Source of the DNA: Siphonodentalium dalli
Lineage: Eukaryota > Mollusca > Scaphopoda > Gadilida > Siphonodentaliidae
Length of the DNA: 64,000 nt
NCBI GenBank assembly: GCA_032622095.1
Contig: CP136066.1
Span: forward strand, 114,725,319-114,789,318
Direction: 5' to 3'
A model generated the notes under the pieces. It saw nothing but the letters and a program-made list of their open reading frames with translations, was not told the DNA's origin and made no database searches. Shown piece by piece: positions 50,166-63,615 of the stretch (its first letter is position 1; each line of letters opens with the position of its first letter). The translations under genes were made by a program, and so were the position numbers.

Positions 50166-52094
50166 TGATATATGTTAAATGGTTTTAAAAACACAAGTCG
50201 AGTTCTAATTTGGTCAGTCCTATGATTTTTGACGGATTTGGTGTGTGGTTACTTTTGAGAACACGCAGGCCATCTGCAAGTTGGAAGCAAATTGTTTTGC
50301 CAGAATTTGACTTCTCTGTTTTACTTGAACAAATTGTCAACCCCCAAGCCATCTTTTTTCTGCGGACGTGGGATCAGCGACATTTTATTAACTTTTCTTC
50401 TGTCATATCAGCGAAAAGTGACTTCGCAAATTAGGACTAATTATAGGTGTCAAATGTATCATTTCTTTTGCTTTATATACTCTTAAAAACCATTAACCAA
50501 TTGGCCATGCGGTACTTGCTGCCCATGAGTTCGCCACTTTCCTTCCTGCAACTAGTTTCCATAATACAGTCGGGCGTAACTATAACGTTTTAACTGCGAA
50601 ATGATCATTTACAGCTTTATTAATGTTGTTCCAAGCAAGTTTCAGTTTCAGAATTCCCGTTCGTTATTACCCCAGTAGGACTCAAGGGAAACACGCAACA
50701 ACAGCTAGCAGGACATGAGTATGTTGCTCGAGAAACCAGGAGGTCGTGTGTTGATACAGTCTACTGGTTGTCCCTGTAATGTGCGTATTTATTCTATGCG
50801 TACTGTCCTCCACTGTCGCAATCTGCTAAGCCCATTAGATGACAGAACTCCTTCCATGGTGGTACAATACCATAGTCCCGTTTCTTGGCCGTGGGCGAGT
50901 AGGCATCTGAAAAAAGACGAGATATGGTATACGGCTCTAATTTGTAAGTATTCAAGTAGCTATAGTACATGCGTGATTTGATAAGTGAAACGCAAACTAG
51001 TGCCATTCTCTGGGTTGTTGGAGAAAGCTTCATCCAAGTTCATTAGTTCATGTAATATATTAACATTTGACACTGATCTAGTGACATTGTCAATTCGTGC
51101 TGCGTCACAATGTAGATCATCTACATTATCTACATATATCTTACCTGGGTGATTTGCTGGTACATTATCCAAAAAATGACCTCATAAACCATTAAAGGTA
51201 GAATTAAAATGTTATACATCATCTCAATGGTGCGTCTATTCAGACGATATTTCAACTGTCTTCGTTGTGATATAGTTTTTGTGTGAGACTTTTACACATA
51301 TTTGGATATCCCAGTTGAGGTTTGTTTTCAAAATGATTCATATATGCGGGTTGAATGAAACAGTTTCTATGGCGGCGTCATTTAGTGACACGTCCATGGC
51401 ATTTGTACCGGAGGGCCTGTAAGAGACTAAGAGTACGCAATTGCCTTTGTTTTGTCAGGATTGAAATTTGCAAGCCATTTATTGCGCAGTCAGAGAAACA
51501 AGTATCATATTTTATATACATACGTGTAAATGAATTGTATCTGAAAGTCATTTATATGGACAATAAAGAAGATATGTCTAAGATATAACCTTGGGGGGCT
51601 ACTGCGTTGAGATATGTAACGGACGCGTCACCAGAGATAACCACACACTGCATGTACGCGCCCACTGCAAAGAATGTGCAATAACCGTACATTCCTCATC
51701 TGAACATCCAAATTATGTATATGTACAAGTAAATTTTGATAAATTCATAATTTACCATTATATGACTTTACATACTTTAAAAATAACGCGATAAAGTCAC
51801 AGCAGTTTTCCAGTTGCTTTCTCACAGAAGTGAGTCACAAGCTCTTTACTTTGGCTCCAACCGTATCTTTTTGCAGAAATATATTTTTCGTCACCAGCGA
51901 GAGCGCGCAATACTGTCGTATACGGTTGTGAAGCGTCTCAGCCAACGCGTGTATATGCATTTTCAGTTTCTTTTAAAGAGTTTAATTTGTTAAAAAGGCA
52001 TAAAGCTCTACGACTCGTTGTGAATCAAATTTATCAAACTCGTTTTAATAAAATCTTATTTCCCAATATAACTCGTTGGAGATCCTCTATAATT
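50166..52094. other. Mostly featureless; one possible terminal exon
   Basis: Apart from the candidate exon at 50794-50906 (-), open frames here have no recognised domain. Confidence 0.35.
50794..50906 (-). other. Candidate 3'-terminal exon
   Basis: On the minus strand a pyrimidine-rich tract ending TCTTTTTTCAG stops at 50907. The open frame then reads through YSPTAKKRDYGIVPPWKEFC to a TAG at 50794-50796, followed one base later by AATAAA (50788-50793). Base composition is richer in GC than its surroundings. Upstream on the same strand, near 51140, CACCCAG followed by GTAAGATAT resembles a donor. No protein family is recognised and the 3' UTR would be very short, so this remains a guess. Confidence 0.2.
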
Positions 52095-52249
52095 AACATA
52101 GCCGTTTAGTGATGGATTCAGTAACAAACCTTTATAACATAGCCGCTTAGTGATGGAATTCAGCAACAAACCTATTTTACATAGCCGTTTAGTGATGGAT
52201 TCAGTAACAAACCTATATAACATAGCCGTTTTGTGATGGATTCAGCTAC
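52095..52249 (+). repeat. 41-bp tandem repeat, about 3.7 copies
   Basis: Units contain ATAGCCGTTTAGTGATGGAT and CAGTAACAAACC, with starts of the GCCG core at 52101, 52142, 52184 and 52225. Confidence 0.9.
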
Positions 52250-54465
52250 GATCGATTTCGAAAACCAGATGTGTCCGATTATTATTTACTTGACTTACAT
52301 ATTTGGTGTGTATATTTATTTTAGAGAAATTTGATAACTGTTAGTTCGAAAACTTGAAAAAAAACGTCAACAGATTCCATTCATATGGAATCTATGGATC
52401 TTTTACAACAATATCTTGATTGAGTTCAATAACCACGTTTGTCCGATTTGTTTTTATTTACCCGAGTTATGGCATTTAGTTCTGAGATATGGTTCTTTAA
52501 TTCGTCCACTATTAGTGAATTTCGGTCGAACAGATTCACTCTTATGGACAAAAAAACCCTCGAACAGAGCCATCTTTGATGCCCAACCCTTGTTTGATAT
52601 CGGTGAGGAAATAGTGTTCTTCCAGACAACATAATTATGTGGTTATATGCTCGAAAAAAATCCTGCTTTTGTGTCTCACGGGTCCGAAAATTGCTTATGT
52701 TGGCATCTTTTGCATCATACGCACATATTTCTGGCATAACACCAAGGGGTTTAAATCTCGCTACCACCATTAAAATGATAATTCTGTATCAAAATATTAA
52801 AGCATAGTCTGTGCTCAATCCGGGCATATATCTATACATGGTGCATGTGCTGTGGGTTCACATTTTAATTATTTTTCAATGAATTGATATCCTTATTTCT
52901 GCACCCATCCCTGCAAAAACTGTGGAGGGTCATGCACCTCTATATAAAAACACGTCCATCTCTATAGTTCCGTCATCTTGGATCAGGTATTATTCCACCA
53001 TGCTACATCGTGAGCACACTAAAGACCATTCAAACATGACATATGATGACTCAGAACCAGAGACCAAAATTTAGCGAAGATACATTTTCACTCTAAAAAG
53101 GCCATAACTCTAACAATGAATGGATGTAACCCGTTCCATGTATATATCCATTCCCATGGTGGTACATACCAAATATACATTCTCAACGACTCGACCATTT
53201 CTGCTTCTCTAGGAAATAACCTCTTCCATAAATAGAAACCATATTCGCACAATGCTACAATACACGGCCCTGGTAATGAGGCGATCACATTGAAACGTTG
53301 GCGCATAACAGTAAATGTATTTACTGCACGGCTGTATACAGTCTGCTTCGTGGTTTGCTAAATTTTAACTGCGAGATCGGAGGTCAATAACATTTTGACA
53401 ATATTTCCACGATATAATACAGAATACAAGCGACAAATGTATAATGCATCGCAATCTAGTAGATTTCATCTTCGAGTTTTTATCAGTCAACGATATTTAT
53501 TTCGGATTATCTTTCGCAATTTTGTTGTTTTTATAAATACCACTAAATACTAAATACGATTCTCACAAACATTTGCTAAGCCAGACATGCACTACATATT
53601 TGGAAACGATTTATTTCCTCATCTTGGAAAAGCCGCATCGTCCTAAAGAAACTGAAAACTGAATCACAGAACACAGATCTATAGGGACGTAAATCTGTTA
53701 GGATTTAATTCGCCTTTTCAAAGAGACTGGGCAGTACCAAACTTGACCCTGGCGTGATCAATATTAATACATAGCAATAATAAGTTTAACAGACGAGTCT
53801 CCCAGACAACAGACGTATTTCCCGGTAGTATGCACATGATTCATCACGTGATTTAAATAGTCCGGCATATATTTGATGTCTATTTATGGAAGAAGTTATT
53901 TCCTAGCGAAGCAGAAATGGCCGAGTCATTGAGAATGACCAAAGATGGCAAATCAGATCTACGATGACTTTTAGATAGATAGTTCCAAAGTTGTTACGGG
54001 CGGACTCGGATGGACTTAAGTCATTTCCATATACCCCGCCAAAGTTGAATAATAAGCGGAATGTTCACCAACTTGGCGAGAGGTGCAAATCTCGATACAC
54101 CAAGACGAAGCAAATATAGTTGATAGACTCACCAGACTTAAAAACGATAACCCGAATGGCCAGTAACTAAAATTAGCCACATATTACACCCTACTAATAC
54201 ATGGCATGTATTGTTAAACCTATTGATACTTATGTAGCAGCGGCATATCGTATACATCGATAACTGTTAAAATATAGTTAATCTGATTCAAATCCATTGA
54301 GTTACACGCATTGTTTTGAAACGGAACCGCATTGTACTTTATATAGCAATGCCATATAGATTCTGGAGAATACAGTCATCTCAAGCTGTCAGTATTTAAA
54401 CGTAGATCTCATCTCCTCGAATTACCATATATGGCAGATTTTGGTGCAGAAAAAAAATACGACGC
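52250..54465. other. No supported gene; one distant inverted pair
   Basis: A 58-bp segment at 53178-53235 recurs inverted at 53880-53938 (TTTATGGAAGARGTTATTTC core) at about 90 percent identity, 645 bp apart. It may mark a decayed element. The sequence near 52430-52590 resembles the 'pause-of-stops' dispersed repeats common in the window, without protein motifs. Confidence 0.45.
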
Positions 54466-54680
54466 ATTTGTAACCAGTTACTGGGTTACAAATACCTCGT
54501 GCATTTTTTTCCAAGTCGATTTTTTTCCAAGTCGACTCAACGTTTGCTCGTACGTTAGCTGCGATCAGTAACCCGGTTACAAATGCGCCCTATTTTTTTT
54601 TACATTGGGAAATGCTCGTACGTTAGCTGCGACCAGTAACCCGGTTACAAATGCGCCCTATTTTTTTTACATTAGGAAAT
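54466..54680. repeat. GGTTACAAAT hairpin and a 68-bp duplication
   Basis: ATTTGTAACC at 54466-54475 pairs with GGTTACAAAT at 54484-54493. Then a 68-bp unit starting GCTCGTACGTTAGCTGCGA is present at 54546 and 54614, each with CAGTAACCCGGTTACAAATG and a T-run. Confidence 0.8.
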
Positions 54681-55310
54681 ACAAAGTTACATTTGGAAGT
54701 CGTTTAAAAAATGCGACGTGTTTTCGCGGTTACGGTTACAAATGATTGGCAGAGAATAACTACAACTAGAAAAATGAAAATATTTCACCTGTCCTTGTTT
54801 AAAACGGGTTACAAAGTTACATTTGCAAGTCGTTTCAAAAATGCGACGTGTTTTCGCGGTTACGGTTACATTTGGAAGTCATTTAAAAAATGCGACGTGT
54901 TTTCGCGGTTACGGTTACAAATGATTGGCAGGGAATAACTCCAACGAGAAAAATGAAAATATTTCACCCATCCTTGTTAAAAACGGGTTACAAAGTTACA
55001 TTTTCAAGTCGTTTCAAAAATGCGACGTGTTTTCGCGGTTACGGTTACATTTGGAAGTCGTTTAAAAAATGCGACGTGTTTTCGCGGTTACGGTTACAAA
55101 TGATTGGCAGAGAATAACTCCAACTAGAAAAATGAAAATATTTCACCCATCCTTGTTAAAACGGGTTACAAAGTTACATTTTCAAGTCGTTTCAAAAATG
55201 CGAAGTGTTTTCGCGGTTACGGTTACATTTGGAAGTCGTTTAAAAAATGCGACGTGTTTTCGCGGTTACGGTTACAAATGATTGGCACAGAATAACTCCA
55301 ACTAGAAAAA
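54681..55310 (+). repeat. 179-bp tandem repeat, about 3.5 copies, with alternating internal spacing
   Basis: The motif ATGCGACGTGTTTTCGCGGT followed by TACGGTTACA recurs at alternating spacings of about 130 and 49 bp, so each 179-bp unit holds two. Units start near 54711, 54890 and 55069. Open frames of 70-75 codons in each unit follow from a period not divisible by three with few stops and are not called. Confidence 0.9.
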
Positions 55311-55316
55311 TTAATT

Positions 55317-55867
55317 ATGAAGCCTAAAACATTTTCGGTAGACGAGGTGGTCCGGCAAATTTTGGAATCGGACGCGGAAGATTTCGATGATGACGACTAC
55401 GCCATTTAAGAGTTAGAATGGGAGAACGAAAGCACAGTGACACTGGGAGAGATTCAGACCTCAGTCGCTCCAGGAGCGGGTGGCGTTGTTTCAAGTAGAG
55501 ATACGACAAGAGATCAATGTATGGGATAGTTGAGGTGTTGTGGAAGTGGGCGGAGCTTATGTCGATGTAGGGGCGTGGCAGGGGGCGTGGCTTCGTGGCT
55601 TCATAACTGCAATTAGTCACGGTGATCATAATGTCCATACGTTGAAAAGGGGCGCAAATTCGTTTGTTATACGTACCTTTTTACCGAAAGAGAAGCCGGG
55701 ACCAAAGAATGTTCCAACTTCAATAAGTATGGACAGTACACCCCAAGGTGGAGTACTTAAATTTATTTTGGGATGATGCACTCTGGCATTTGATTGTCGA
55801 CGAGACCAACCGAAACGCTCGTCACGTGATTTCGGAAAACCGTAACATGCGCCTAGGAAATGTCTAA
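55317..55867 (+). pseudogene. piggyBac-type transposase fragment, broken
   Basis: The first frame has an acidic N-terminal piece with VDEVVRQILESD, typical of piggyBac transposase starts, ending at a stop (55407). After another stop the frame from 55540 carries PGPKNVPTSISMDSTP. After a one-base shift near 55765 comes FWDDALWHLIVDETNRNA (55766-55819 region), matching the conserved 'F.DD.L..LIV.ETNR.A' block of the family. A stop follows at 55865. Only about the first 150 residues' worth of the protein is represented, and the catalytic Asp-rich core is missing. It probably belongs to the same element as the TTAA end at 56313. Confidence 0.8.
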
Positions 55868-56313
55868 AATGGGGCATTATACGATTGAATGCTCAGGGCA
55901 ATGGTGTCATTGGATCATTTGGGGTTAGCAACCGTTGCTACCCTTAAACAAAAGTTTGGTTTACTCATCCGGCCAGATATATAACAAATTTCACAATGGG
56001 GTATGGGCTGCATCGAAAACGCCATTTCCTAGGGCTGAAATACGTCGATAAAAGCTATAATTGCATTTTACATTCAATTTCGGGTAGCTGCATAGCAACC
56101 GTTGCCAGGGAGTGATCGTGTGGCAATGTATCCCGGTCTTAAAATACTCAGTGGTCCATGGGGAACATACATGTAAAGTTTCAGATATGTGGCACCACTT
56201 AAACACAACCCACACATTGCGCCTAAACAAAGTCTACAATAAATAAAAAATAACACTGGGAGCCCAGGGTCATGGTGTCGATCGTTGTGGGGAGCCAGGG
56301 TTCAAAGGGTTAA
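55868..56313. mobile_element. piggyBac-type element terminal region ending in TTAA
   Basis: The right end reads CCAGGGTTCAAAGGGTTAA, the exact complement of the terminus at 62881. Going inward, blocks such as GCAACCGTTGC, GGTAGCTGC and the CCATGGGGAACATACATG region align with the inverted sequence 62881-63300. No left terminus was found upstream, so the element is incomplete or its left end is hidden by the tandem arrays. Confidence 0.7.
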
Positions 56314-57325
56314 GGGTGTCCCGTATACCAATAATCAGTGAATTATTAAAAACATTATCAAAATATAAATAATACATAGCATAATACAAAATAAGAGGCA
56401 ATCTATTGGTTGGCATGCAGATAAGCTTAGCCCAATACGAGAGGGAACGGGTTTTGATTCTCACCGTTATGGGGCATATTCCTAGTTCCCCATAAACAAA
56501 AGCATTGGGTGTTGATTTGTTCATTTTAAGGGAGAATTTCAAAAACCACAATTCAAGTTTTTCAAAGCATGTTAGGTTTTCAAAACCCCACACCTCAGCT
56601 CCGTATGTCATAATTGGTATGATCGATTTTTCATAGATCTCCAAGATGCTTTGTACAGAGAGTTTATGACAACGGGCTTTGTTGAGTAATGCGTACATCG
56701 CCGTTTTTGCGGAATGGCATCTCAGATTCCTTTCCATAGCAAAAGACCCTCGTTTGTGAAACGTAGTTCCGAGATACTTAAAGTGATCTACCTGTTCAAT
56801 AATTTGGTTGTTGATTGCGAAATCTTTTAGTTGATTCTTTGTTTTCGTCTTACGACCAAAGATGACAACTTTGGTTTTAGCAATGTTAACATTCAGTTTC
56901 CAACTTATGCAGTATGTAGAGAAAATATCTAAGGCGCTTTGTAGTCCTTCGTGTGTGTTGGCCAGTAATACAGTATCATCGGCATATATGAGTAAATATA
57001 GCTTTAACATGATACCCGTTTCTACTCCACTAAGCTTATCTAATGCTATCCCACTGCTGCCATTAGAACACAAATAATGTTCTAAATCATTGACATAAAC
57101 GGCGTAGAGCAGATGGGATATATTATCACCCTGTTTTAAACCAATATGGCTAGAGAAGAAACCTGAGTCTTCATCGTTCACGCGAACGCACAGTTTGAGG
57201 TGTTTATAGAGTGACTGTATAACATTTTAAAAAATTCCATCGATGCCATATGTAATAAGTTTCCTCCAAAGTCCGGCTCTCCACACTGAATCAAAAGCCT
57301 TCGAGAAGTCTATGGAGAGCGATCG
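56314..57325 (-). pseudogene. LINE reverse-transcriptase fragment with YADD
   Basis: On the minus strand the sequence begins with IDFSKAFDSVWRAGLWRKL (motif A) near 57310. A stop sits at 57227-57229. It then runs open for about 300 codons with GLKQGDNISHLLYAVYVNDL, YADDTVLLANTHEGLQSALD, LNVNIAKTKVVIFGRK, FKYLGTTF and IPIMTYGAEVWGFENL. These are the polymerase palm and thumb segments of a LINE ORF2. Endonuclease and the N-terminal half are absent. The C-terminal end abuts the TTAA terminus at 56313, so the neighbouring element may have inserted into this LINE. The nearly intact frame suggests moderate age. Confidence 0.85.
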
Positions 57326-57539
57326 AACATTTCAGGTGTTATGTGAAACACATAGAAACGTGCACATATACCGACGTCGCTCTTAGTTTATTGCGTCTCC
57401 TTCCACTCGAGTGCGAAGTTCATACAAGAAAGTTGAACTTTCTCGGAAATCTCATCCACCTTCCTCGTGGACATCAGTATTCAGGCACCCTTAAATATAT
57501 TCATACTAAAGTGTTACCAATACACACCGGCAAAATACT

Positions 57540-57901
<362 letters not shown>

Positions 57902-59604
57902 GGGCGTCATTGAAGCACGCCAACATTTAAACACGCCAGTGATGACATGACATACTTTCATTAAACTTCTGTTTGATGTCATTATCTCGATTGTTATACC
58001 AACTCAACTTGATCCAATGAAGTTTATTGTCTACCAAATCAAGTAATGACATTTAGACAACATTAATTAACATATGAAATCAAACTAACAAATTACACGC
58101 GTGCGCAGCAATATTTCCATCCACAGTAGTAGGTAGCTGCGAGCAAACTATACAGCTACACACATGACTTGGAGATCCCAACAATGCGAGTTATAATTCG
58201 AACACTGAGAACTGTTCCGAGAACACAATGACGTCATGTTCGCTGGTTTGGAAAGTGGGAAATGTTCGATGTTTGTATCAAAAATATGGGAAAATATTTT
58301 GCTGTTTTCTAAGTTCAAGAATGTCTGTAAATCTGGTGAATAAAACCGATCGTATAGGTGTTTCTTTTTATCCATATCGGTCTATCACTATTCCAAAAAG
58401 ATACTCAAACCCAACTGCATGTATTGACACTTGAAAACAATGCTAAAAGCGTTCCATAGGTTGAAGATATCTGCTATTTTCCAAGTCTAACATGGACAAT
58501 AACTCTGACAAAAAGATATGGACGAAGCCCGCTGCATGCTAGTATCTTACCGTCGATGCTGATCTGGTAGCAATCCTACTAGCATTCAAGACTGACCATC
58601 AAATGCTGGACATACAATGATTTATGTGCTGAATGAAACATTTGAAGTCCAAAAATGGTAAAAATAAATTGACGAAAGCTGTAACAAGTGGGTATATCCT
58701 TTCCCCCAAGCTGGGCTATCACCATACAAAATCACAACCCCATCCGACGATCACCCCCGAGTTACAAGGTGATAGTGACCGATGACTATGTCCGTAGATA
58801 TACATATATATGAGGTCACTCCAAGTTGGATTTAAAGCGATGTAAAAATTAGCGCGACCAGGTAAGATATGTATATCTTGTAAACAGAAAAAAATGAGAA
58901 TGACATGCCCCTTCATATGTCGTTTAAGCCCATAACATATATTTTAACACTATGCCCAGAACACGACATAATAATAATACAGAGTTATGATGAGGTCGAC
59001 GAAAGTGGGGTATGTTATGTTGGGCTAACTGGTCACCTTATGTTTGTAAAAATATATATATGCTGGAAACCTCATCCGGTTCTCAGAGCCATAGTAACAT
59101 ATTCCACACCAAACAAGACGGAAATCCTTGTTTGATTCGTGTCATATATAGCCTACCACAGGCTACCATTCAGTAAGATTCAGTAACAAAAGATATTTTA
59201 TAAAACAATGGCCAAGGACATTGATTACGTCTATAAATCTGTCACGTCACACCGAATCCGTTTTAGCTATGTGTTGATCCACATCTGCTTTTAATATGCC
59301 AACAGTGACAGTGATATGACGTTTTTAGCCAGATGGTTTAGTACACCAGAGACCACAATAAAGAGAATTCGACATTCTACTACAGGTCTCCCATGCAGCA
59401 GCAAATTATATTTCCATTATCGACCATTAACATGCAAAATGGGACCATGTTTTGGATGGCATTTGCGACACAGTCGGTGAGGTGCAAAGCGCATTATGTT
59501 GTCATAAGCCGTAAAATGCCGGCGCAGTTGGTTCTGCTTTACATATCTTCATATGTTATCATAACCTCAATACTATTTCCAAGAGATCCAACAATTAACT
59601 AAAC
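57902..59604. other. No supported gene
   Basis: AT-rich sequence with short open frames only. A run near 58330-58560 (ACTCAAACCCAACTGC, AACTCTGACAAAAAGATATG) resembles the dispersed 'ATAACTCT' type repeats of molluscs but is too decayed to delimit. Confidence 0.35.
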
Positions 59605-60050
59605 AATATAAGCCAGTTGTGTAAAACTAACAAATTATCGCTAAATATTAAGAAAACTAAATCTATGTTGATTCAACACACCGAAGTGGAATATCGATGT
59701 GGAAATCACCAGTTGACCCTAGATGGTCAATTGATAGAGAGAATTGGTAACGATTGCCCCAAACAATCATTTAAATTCCTTGGAATCCACAAAGATGATA
59801 ATCTAACTTTTAAACGTCATGCATAACAATAGCATAAAAGATTTCTCATTCGCTGTATTTCATTAACAGAGCCAAAAATATTCTACCCCATTCATGCCTG
59901 AAAACCCTCTATCTTACATTAATTCAAAGCCATTTATTATATGGCATAGAAATTTGGGGGAATGCGAAATCATGCAACCGATTAATGACAATCCAGAATA
60001 AGGATTCACTCACTATACATTAAAGAAGATACAGAAGTCATAATCACCCC
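59605..60050 (+). pseudogene. LINE reverse-transcriptase thumb-region fragment
   Basis: NKLSLNIKKTKSMLI and FKFLGIHKDDNLTFKRHA match the 'N.LSLN..KTK.M.F' and 'KFLGI..D..LTW..H' segments after the polymerase active site. Several stops follow, then LTLIQSHLLYGIEIWGNA in another frame. Decayed and 5'-truncated. Confidence 0.65.
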
Positions 60051-61554
60051 CTTTTTGCAAACGGTAAAATACCGAAGATCCGTGACTTATATACTTGAAG
60101 AGTTAGCCTGTTCGCTTTCGATTGCAGAAACAGAACAATACAGCAATCTCTCATTCCTTATTTGGTATGGAAAAGAAAGCGAAAACTCGACATCCCAGAG
60201 ACTTCAATTCAATTCAATTCAATTCTTTAATATCAATAAACCAATACACATGGTATCTGAGATATACAAATTTAAATACAAATACATGACAAAAGCACAT
60301 TAACAGGTACATAATTATATAATAGTATATGTAATATTAATGTATTCGTTGAAGGCACATCCACCCAAAACTTATGTTATGAAACCTTTGGTGCGAATGA
60401 GACTCTTCCCTACGTGTCAGTACTGTGAATATTATAACGGTGTTGATATGAGATCATTGAAAATAATAACAAAAATAGAAAAACAATAATTGAATAAAAA
60501 GATAAAGATCAAGTCTGAGTGGATCTGCCCGTTACTAAAAGAAAAAAAACTCCGAACTGCATTTAGTTCTTTTGCCATTTCACGCATTCCACATAAATGA
60601 AATTTATTAAAGTCAAATATACGTTCTATCTCATCACGAAATTCTTACAAAAACCGTCTTTCAGACTATATTGTAGAGACGTATCCTCTGACATTTCGAC
60701 GCAGTAACACCTTTTGTCCTGACTGCAAGAAATAGTTTACGTTTTAATTTCACTAAAATAAAAAACAACCTATCATCTAAGTAATATATCTTTTGTTTAT
60801 AGCACAGTGACTCAGCAGTGAGGTATGTGTAGATGAAATGACCTAGGGTGGAACATGCAGACGACTGAATAGTTGTATCCCTCCCCATCAGATATCCGTG
60901 TTTGTTCAATATGCATTGTTATATTTTTTATGTATAGTTATCTGATGAATAAACTAATTTGAATTTGAATATAATTATATAGTGTACAAATAAGGCCCAA
61001 TTGTCGCTGTACTATGAAATCACTGCGGTAGTTAACACAAATTTGGTCTTACAAATTAATAAAAACTATTTGTATTTACAGGTATAAAATTATTCATAGT
61101 ATTGACCCCAGTTTGATGCGGACGATCGTATTATGCGATTTGCGCAATAAATTATTTCACCCACTGAACGACGGTGGAGAAGCCACGTCCAGTGGGTGTA
61201 ATACCATCGAAGAAAGCACGAGTTACTGCTGAACTGCATTGCAGTTTGGTTTCAAAATAAAAAAATATATAATCAATATCAACACACACTCTAGGACAAG
61301 AAAACCATAGTCAGAAATGGTAACGCCACCAATATCATATTATTAGCCATAAATATAAATTATAATACAATTATTCTATAAACTAGCTTTCAAATTTGAT
61401 GCGGGAAATTTGCATACTTCCATATTTCAAGTTTTCCCGTTTCTCGTGTCATACGTTACTTTCTTCAAACTGTCTTCTTTATTACACAAGCTGATGGGCC
61501 CGACTTCGCCCGGGCTGTTTCCCATCTGATTTCCGGTGAAAGGCGCGATTTGAC
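60051..61554. other. LINE tail remnants and a hairpin; no gene
   Basis: An AATTC-type tail at about 60204-60226 reads as a LINE 3' end on the minus strand. GATGAATAAACTAATTTGAA at about 60943 reads as one on the plus strand. TTTCACCCACTG near 61155 pairs with CAGTGGGTGTAA near 61191, forming a hairpin around a GTGGAGAAGCCAC core. Confidence 0.45.
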
Positions 61555-62065
61555 TTGCAATTGACTATTTCGAAAGTCAAGGTCAGGTCAGGGTCATGAT
61601 TTGACCAGTCCAAAACACCCCCACCCGGAGAAAAGTACCCCTAGGTATCAAATTTCGTCGAAATCCGTCCGTTTTACCCCACTTGACCTTTAATGAACAA
61701 TTTTGAATGTCAAGGTAAGGTCGGAGTCATGATTTGACCCGTCCAAAACACTCCCCCGACAAAATTATCCATAGGTATCAAATTTCGTCGAAATCCATCC
61801 GTTTTGTCCGATTTGACCTTTGATTGACCACATTGAAGGTCAAGGTCACGCCGAGGTCACGAGTTGACCCGTTCAAAACTTTCCCCGGACAAAAGTATCC
61901 CTAGGTATCAAATTTCGCCGAAATTTGTCCGTTTTACCCAAATTGACCTTGCATTGACAGTTTTAAAGGTCAAGGTCAAGTCGGGGTCACGATTTGACCC
62001 GTCCAAAACACTTCCCGGACATAAATACCCATAAGTATCAAATTAAGTTGAAATCTATGAAAAGC
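61555..62065. repeat. Tandem AGGTCA-rich repeat, about four 131-bp units
   Basis: Units are marked by GTCAAGGTMA at about 61575, 61709, 61839 and 61969, each followed by CATGATTTGACC or its variant, GTCCAAAACA, and TATCAAATTTCGTCGAAATC. It is the same family as 1-455. Confidence 0.9.
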
Positions 62066-62663
62066 CGAGGAGGACATGTTGGTTGCTAATTGCTAGATAT
62101 ACGACGCTGTATTTTAAAGGTGTTTCAAACTAGGAGATAGAAGTATTCTGCGTTTCAAATGGTGATGAATTATAGTATTTTATTCAAATTTTATGGCATA
62201 AATTGTTATTAAAACCGTATATACTATAAAAAATGAATGACTCGAAAGTTAAGTGGGCCTTTAAACAAAGTCACAATTGCAATTAGGCTCATCTCATATT
62301 CGTCCATTCAGCGATATTCTGCTGCGCAGTTTGTTATAGCCTCCAGTATTCATTGAGCGTTATAGCCCCAACTGTTATAATTCGCCTTTAGCAGGCGTAC
62401 TCTTGCCTCAGATTATTGAGATATTAGGTCACACGTAATCACATTAAATCGCATGGAAACATAGCAATTGTGTGGGCTGCTTGGCGTGAATATGTAATGA
62501 GAAATAAGGTCATACGTAATGACATTAAACTCAAGAAAACCCGCGAAAACAAAACAAAATCACATTTAATGTTTTAAGTTATTTCCTTTATAAAAAGAAT
62601 GTTCGTGATAATGAACCCTCTCAATACTTTAGAATATAGAATTAACCTTAAAATAAAAAAAAT
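62066..62663. other. No recognisable feature
   Basis: AT-rich sequence without repeats or open frames of note. Confidence 0.4.
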
Positions 62664-62782
62664 CTTCGGAACACAGAACCTTCGGAATAACGAACCTTCG
62701 GATTGGTGAACCTTCGGAATAGCGAACATTCAGAGAAATTTCGGAATAGTGGACCTTCGGGATAGTGAACCTTCGGAATAGA
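62664..62782 (+). repeat. 16-bp minisatellite (GAACCTTCGGAATAGC)n
   Basis: About seven degenerate units of 15-17 bp built around CCTTCGGAATA. Confidence 0.85.
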
Positions 62783-62880
62783 GACATGCCCCCCAATATT
62801 CATATTATATGGACCCATAAAATTCTAAACTTGGCCCTTAAAATATTGAACTCCAAATTGGAGCCCACACAGAACATCAC

Positions 62881-63615
62881 TTAACCCTTTGAACCCTGGC
62901 GCCCCACAGTGATCGACACCCTGACCCGGGGCTCCCAGTGGTATGTCCGTTTAAATTAGACAGTGTCTAGTAGCATGGTGTTGATTATGTTCAAATTGCG
63001 ACACCGGTCTGAAACTTTACAGGTTTGTCCCCCATGGATCAGCGATCATTATAAGATCGCGAGACTTTGCCTCGCGGCAACTCCTTGGTAACGGTTGCTA
63101 GGCAACTACCCGGAATTGACTGGAAAATGTAAATATAGCTTATAGCGTCGTAATTCAACCTCAGTGATTGCGTTTTTTTGATGCAGGTACTACCCTAACG
63201 TGAAATTTGAGATATACCCGACCACAATAGTGAACCAAATATCCCATTTAAGGGTAGCAACGGTTGCTAAGCAAATACCACAACTGATCGAATGACATAA
63301 TTGCACTAACCATTCAGTGGTATGTTTTGCCTTAATTTAGACAGTTTCTAGTCGCATGGTGTTGGTTATGTTGAAAGGGGACACCTACCTGAAACTGTGC
63401 AGGCATGATATATACATGCACGGACCACTGATCATTGTAAGATCGGGATACTTTGACACCCGATCTCGCCTTAGAAACGGTTACTAGGCAACTACCTGAA
63501 ATTTGCAGGATAAACGAATTCTAGCTTATAACGTTGTAATTATACATCAGCGAATTGCATTTCGATGCAACCAATATCCTAATGTGAAATTAAGACATGC
63601 CTGACCATGCGCGAA
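62881..63615. mobile_element. piggyBac-type terminus with a duplicated internal block
   Basis: Begins TTAACCCTTTGAACCCTGG, identical to the complement of the end at 56313. Inside, a block starting CAGTGGTATG and running through AGACAGT, GCATGGTGTTG, CTGAAACT, AACGGTT and TAGGCAACTACC occurs twice (about 62936 and 63315, roughly 378 bp apart). The element near 56 kb has one copy. No transposase sequence and no matching right end were seen. Confidence 0.7.

Noticed and set aside
54711-55281. Three consecutive 70-75-codon similar proteins
   Set aside because: By-product of the 179-bp tandem array. The frames overlap the next unit and match no family.
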